Positions 60,728 through 64,000 of a DNA stretch of 64,000 nt are shown here, piece after piece. The notes under the pieces are model-generated. The model saw only the letters and a program-made list of their open reading frames with translations, did no database searches and was not told where the DNA came from. A program made the translations under genes and the position numbers. Origin of the DNA: Sphingobium baderi (GTDB taxonomy: Bacteria > Pseudomonadota > Alphaproteobacteria > Sphingomonadales > Sphingomonadaceae); the NCBI RefSeq assembly GCF_001456115.1, contig NZ_CP013264.1, positions 2,498,501 to 2,562,500 on the forward strand. The letters run 5' to 3'. How positions within the stretch are numbered: the stretch's first letter is position 1; each line of letters starts with the position of its first letter.

Positions 60728-61327
60728 ATGGCAAAGGTTCTGGTTCTCTATTATTCCACCTACGGCCACATCGAAACCATGGCGAAAGCCGTCGCGGAAG
60801 GCGCTGCCAGCGCGGGCGCGCAGGTCGACATCAGGCGCGTGCCCGAAACCGCGCCACTGGAAATCGCGCAGAAGGCCGGATTCAAGCTGGATCAGGATGC
60901 CCCCATCGCCACTGTCGCGGACCTGGCCGAATATGACGCGATCATCGTGGGCACCGGCACGCGCTTTGGCCGCATGTCGAGCCAGATGGCCGCTTTTCTC
61001 GATCAGGCGGGCGGCCTGTGGGCGCGCGGCGCGCTCAATGGCAAGGTCGGCGGCGCCTTCACCTCCACCGCCAGCCAGCATGGCGGGCAGGAAACGACGC
61101 TTTTTTCCATCATCACCAACCTGCTGCATTTCGGCATGGTGATCGTGGGGCTGGACTATGGCTTTGCCGAACAGATGGGCGTGGACAAGGTGCGCGGCGG
61201 CGCGCCCTATGGCGCCACGACCATTGCGGATGGTGACGGCAGCCGCCAGCCGGGCGAAGAAGAACTGGCGGGCGCGCGCTATCAGGGCTGCAAGATCGCG
61301 GAAACGGCGATCAAGCTGCACGGTTGA
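60728..61327 (+). CDS. wrbA: NAD(P)H:quinone oxidoreductase WrbA
   Basis: This 199-residue flavodoxin-like tetrameric enzyme has FMN loop [51 protein letters not shown] and [19 protein letters not shown], all WrbA signatures. It reduces quinones by two electrons. AAGGAGCACTGAC precedes the ATG. Probably in the LysR regulon with pirin. Confidence 0.96.
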   Translation: MAKVLVLYYSTYGHIETMAKAVAEGAASAGAQVDIRRVPETAPLEIAQKAGFKLDQDAPIATVADLAEYDAIIVGTGTRFGRMSSQMAAFLDQAGGLWARGALNGKVGGAFTSTASQHGGQETTLFSIITNLLHFGMVIVGLDYGFAEQMGVDKVRGGAPYGATTIADGDGSRQPGEEELAGARYQGCKIAETAIKLHG

Positions 61328-61459
61328 AAAGGCCTCTGCGACGTTACGGGAAAGGGTTCGGCGCGTCGGGCGCCGGCCCCTTTCCGGCATTTAGGGTTGG
61401 CAGGGGCAAATGGTAAGGCGAAACCCGCCACCAAAGCCCGGTGGCAGCCGCATCCTCTT

Positions 61460-62245
61460 TCAAGCCGCGCACTCCACCCCCGTCTGGAGGAACCAGCGCG
61501 CTGTCCCCTGCAACCCTATCGCCGTCAGTCGCCCGGATCGATAGGCGCCGGTGTCTATGCCGATGCGGTTGGACCGTTCGTCCACATTCTCGCTGATATT
61601 GTGGCCATGGACGATCATCTTTTCATGCCCGTCCCGGTGGTCGAGAAATTCGGTCCTGATCCAGCGCAGGTCGTCGGGAGACTGGGCGTGGAGCGGAACG
61701 CCCGGCTTCACCCCGGCATGGACGAAGAAATAATCGCCGATCGTCACGCTGTCCTCAAACCCGTCGACGAAATCGACATGGGCGCGGGGCACATTGTCCA
61801 GCATCCAGTCCGCAAGCGCCGCATCGTCCATCGCATCGCAATCCGACAGGGCCAGTCCATAGCTGGCCGCCGTTTCCGTTCCGCCATATTGCCGGAAATA
61901 ATGGGTTGCGCGCACATGGCCGCGCGCCGCCATCAGGAACGCTTCCTCATGATTGCCCTTGACGAAGCGGGCGAGGGGATTGGTTCGCGCCAGCTCCATC
62001 GCCCGTTCGATCACCTGCGCCGACCAGCGGCCGCGATCGACCAGATCGCCCAGCAGGATGAGGTATGTGGGAATGGCTCCTCTCGCCTCGCTGTCCCGCG
62101 CGATCAAGGCCAGCAGATCGCGCAGCAAGTCGTCCCGGCCATGAATGTCGCCAATGGCATAAACCCGCCGGTCGTCGCCGACGCTGGGCGAGGGCGGCGC
62201 TGATATCGGCGCTTTGCGGCGCAGCCATGCGGGCGGTGCGATCAT
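61460..62245 (-). CDS. Metallophosphoesterase (serine/threonine phosphatase-like)
   Basis: This 261-residue calcineurin-like phosphatase has YAIGDIHGRDDLLRDLL (GDxHG), LLGDLVDRGRWS (GDxxDRG), VKGNHEEA (GNHE) and FVHAGVKPG plus VHGHN. It resembles bacterial PrpE/ApaH-like enzymes of sphingomonads. Substrate unknown. Confidence 0.92.
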   Translation of the reverse strand: MIAPPAWLRRKAPISAPPSPSVGDDRRVYAIGDIHGRDDLLRDLLALIARDSEARGAIPTYLILLGDLVDRGRWSAQVIERAMELARTNPLARFVKGNHEEAFLMAARGHVRATHYFRQYGGTETAASYGLALSDCDAMDDAALADWMLDNVPRAHVDFVDGFEDSVTIGDYFFVHAGVKPGVPLHAQSPDDLRWIRTEFLDHRDGHEKMIVHGHNISENVDERSNRIGIDTGAYRSGRLTAIGLQGTARWFLQTGVECAA

Positions 62246-62266
62246 GCGGCCGATTGTCGCACGGCT

Positions 62267-62821
62267 TTAGAGGCGCGGCAATGTCACCCCTTGCTGGCCC
62301 ATATATTTTCCCGCCCGGTCGGCATAGCTGACCTCGCATGGTTCATTCCCCTGCAGGAACAGGAACTGGCATGCGCCTTCATTGGCGTAGATTTTCGCGG
62401 GCAGCGGCGTGGTGTTGGAAAATTCCAGCGTCACATGCCCTTCCCAGCCCGGCTCCAGCGGGGTGACGTTCACGATGATCCCGCACCGCGCATAGGTGGA
62501 TTTGCCAAGGCAGATCACCAGCACGTCGCGCGGCACCCGGAAATATTCGACCGTGCGGGCAAGGGCGAAGCTGTTTGGCGGGATGATGCAGCAGTCGGTC
62601 TTGCGGTCGACGAAGCTGTTCGCGGCGAAATCCTTGGGGTCCACCACCGCGCTGTCGACATTGGTGAAGATCTTGAACTCGTCCGCCACCCGCGCGTCAT
62701 AGCCATAGGAGGACAGGCCATAGCTGATGCACCCGTCGCGCCGCTGGCTTTCCACGAAAGGCTCGATCATGCCGCTGTTCAGGGCCTGCTCGCGAATCCA
62801 CTTGTCCGACTGGATGGCCAT
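62267..62821 (-). CDS. dcd: dCTP deaminase
   Basis: This 184-residue trimeric enzyme deaminates dCTP to dUTP. Signatures: [76 protein letters not shown] and a [12 protein letters not shown] end. Six bases after the cdd stop; they form a pyrimidine salvage pair. Confidence 0.97.
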   Translation of the reverse strand: MAIQSDKWIREQALNSGMIEPFVESQRRDGCISYGLSSYGYDARVADEFKIFTNVDSAVVDPKDFAANSFVDRKTDCCIIPPNSFALARTVEYFRVPRDVLVICLGKSTYARCGIIVNVTPLEPGWEGHVTLEFSNTTPLPAKIYANEGACQFLFLQGNEPCEVSYADRAGKYMGQQGVTLPRL

Positions 62822-62827
62822 TGGTCC

Positions 62828-63289
62828 TCAGCTTCTCTTCTTCGTTGTGACGCCCAGGTCCGCAGGACCGAAGGCATAAGGCAGCAGCGCGGAAACGCTA
62901 TGCTCTATCATGGCCTCACCGCTTGCAGCAGCGCAATAGACGGGGAGGGGCCGGCCTGCAATCTGCTCCGCTTCATGCATGACCTGACGGCACCGGCCGC
63001 AGGGCGCGACGATGGCGCCATCCGCTCCGCCCGCCACGGCGATCGCCTCCACGTCGGCCAGCCGTCCCTGCGAATTGACGGTCGCCAGCGCCACCGTCTC
63101 GGCACAGAGCGACAGCCCATAGCTTGCATTCTCGAAATTCGCCCCGGTAACGATCCGCCCATCGGTCAACCGCACGGCCGCGCCCACGGCAAAGCCGCTA
63201 TAGGGTGCATGGGCATGGGCCATCGCTTCCCGCGCCGCATCCACCAGAGCCTTTGCCACCAGAGCCTTTGCGGATGCATTTTTCGTCAT
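62828..63289 (-). CDS. cdd: Cytidine deaminase
   Basis: This 153-residue enzyme has the zinc site CAETVAL (C-A-E) and PCGRCRQVM (PCxxC), with YSGFAVGAAVRLTDGRIVTG and NFENASYGLS. The N-terminus carries a short tandem repeat ALVAKALV encoded by duplicated ACCAGAGCCTTTGC blocks. The start overlaps the GH25 stop (ATGA). Confidence 0.95.
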   Translation of the reverse strand: MTKNASAKALVAKALVDAAREAMAHAHAPYSGFAVGAAVRLTDGRIVTGANFENASYGLSLCAETVALATVNSQGRLADVEAIAVAGGADGAIVAPCGRCRQVMHEAEQIAGRPLPVYCAAASGEAMIEHSVSALLPYAFGPADLGVTTKKRS

Positions 63290-63942
63290 GGCGCGACCAC
63301 GCTCCACCGTACCGGGCCGTCCACGCCGTCGATATGCCGCATGTTGCTGGCGGTCCACACCACCCATGGCCGCGTCGCATAATCGGGCGGAAAGAAATTA
63401 CCGTCCAGCCAGAGCGTGCGATTCACGCCTGATCCGATGTCGTAATCCGTGTCGAAATCCTTCGTCACATTGAGCACCACGGTCTTGCCCGCATGGCTTT
63501 CGATCAAATTGACCAGCGTGTTGAGTTCCGAAAGCACCTTGTCCCGGTCCGGCCTGGCCGTGCAGCCCGGATCGAAAGCCAGCCGGATCACGGGGGGCAG
63601 GGCGGCATTGTCGCGCGGCACCGTCGTGATGAAGGGGGTCGCCTGGCTGGAGGCGCTGCGGCACAGGCTGAAGTCCAGCAACGCGCCATAGCGCATCCCG
63701 GCCCTGCGCGCTTCGGCCCAGTTGGTTCCAAAGGCGGGATCGCGCTGTCCCCGGCCGTTCGCGGCGCGGATATAGGCGAAATCCGTCCCCTGCGCCGCCA
63801 GCGTGCCCCATTCGATGACGCCATTGCCCGCACCCACCGACACGCCCTGCATCGGATAATGCTCGCGGTCCGGCGCCCAGCCGCGCGCGAACAGCCACAG
63901 CGCCGTCACCAGCGCCGCGCTCACGGCCAGCGCAAAGCCCAT
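63286..63942 (-). CDS. Family 25 glycoside hydrolase (lysozyme-like), membrane-anchored
   Basis: This protein of about 218 residues has an N-terminal membrane helix (MGFALAVSAALVTALWLFAR) and a GH25 barrel: GVSVGAGNGVIEWGTLAAQG, DFAYIRAANGRGQRDPAF, FDPGC and VVLNVTKDF. GH25 enzymes cut peptidoglycan glycans. The frame is open upstream to the window edge, so a longer N-terminus beyond the window is possible. Confidence 0.82.
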   Translation of the reverse strand: MGFALAVSAALVTALWLFARGWAPDREHYPMQGVSVGAGNGVIEWGTLAAQGTDFAYIRAANGRGQRDPAFGTNWAEARRAGMRYGALLDFSLCRSASSQATPFITTVPRDNAALPPVIRLAFDPGCTARPDRDKVLSELNTLVNLIESHAGKTVVLNVTKDFDTDYDIGSGVNRTLWLDGNFFPPDYATRPWVVWTASNMRHIDGVDGPVRWSVVAP

Positions 63943-64000
63943 GCGCGCCAGCCATTGCCGCGAAGTCAGCCCCCTGATTGTCCCTACCCCTTGATATGCA

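Noticed and set aside
1..64000. CRISPR arrays or rRNA genes
   Set aside because: No regularly spaced repeats and no rRNA-like stretches were noticed on either strand.

Overview
The window is high-GC alphaproteobacterial DNA, most likely from a sphingomonad (Sphingobium/Sphingomonas-like). The evidence is a CtrA response regulator with clustered GANTC sites upstream, HWE-kinase and EcfG-type stress-promoter signatures, and a core block with nth, dapB, tig, clpP, clpX, dcd and cdd. Genus-level placement is an inference from protein character only.

Layout. (1) 1-7.4 kb is decayed mobile DNA: the tail of an SRAP-type gene, a PemK/Phd toxin-antitoxin pair, an ardC-DUF2958 antirestriction operon split by a complete recombinase-in-trio (RIT) element, then broken imuA/imuB and an integrase scrap. 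(2) 7.4-27.4 kb and 38.6-42 kb form a stress-survival block: SDR, hemerythrin, DUF421, CinA, HWE kinase, Crp/Fnr, KatE catalase, AlkB, exonuclease III, DUF2171, DUF2945, DUF488, PRC-barrel, Cys-rich copper-binding protein and a PCMT-erythromycin esterase fusion. Several of these genes have EcfG-like promoters (GGAAC-N16/17-CGTT-like). (3) 27.7-38.2 kb is a defence cargo inside that block. (4) 42-44 kb holds frameshifted conjugation-gene remnants, an intact tRNA-Arg(CCG), and the 5' part of a second tRNA-Arg that marks the probable island boundary. (5) 44.1-64 kb is ordinary chromosomal core on both strands.

The most notable item is the four-gene operon at 28,900-33,650 (minus strand, every junction overlapping). 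It encodes a double-domain class III nucleotide cyclase, an E2-E1 ubiquitin-transfer-like fusion, a JAMM/JAB peptidase and a cyclic-nucleotide-binding-TIR effector. The cyclase plus CNB-TIR pair is the logic of Pycsar. The E2-E1 plus JAB pair is the regulatory module of type II CBASS (Cap2/Cap3). Here they sit in one operon, so the locus looks like a Pycsar system controlled by CBASS-type protein conjugation. A divergent ATPase-TPR gene shares its promoter region. Just beyond lies a second, canonical-looking Pycsar pair (2TM effector plus single-domain cyclase) at 36,953-38,169.

The core region carries tRNA-Leu(TAG), a trigger factor with an unusual His- and Lys/Ala-rich tail, clpP-clpX, an ECF41-type sigma factor with its usual carboxymuconolactone decarboxylase partner, and ctrA. 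No rRNA genes or CRISPR arrays were seen.
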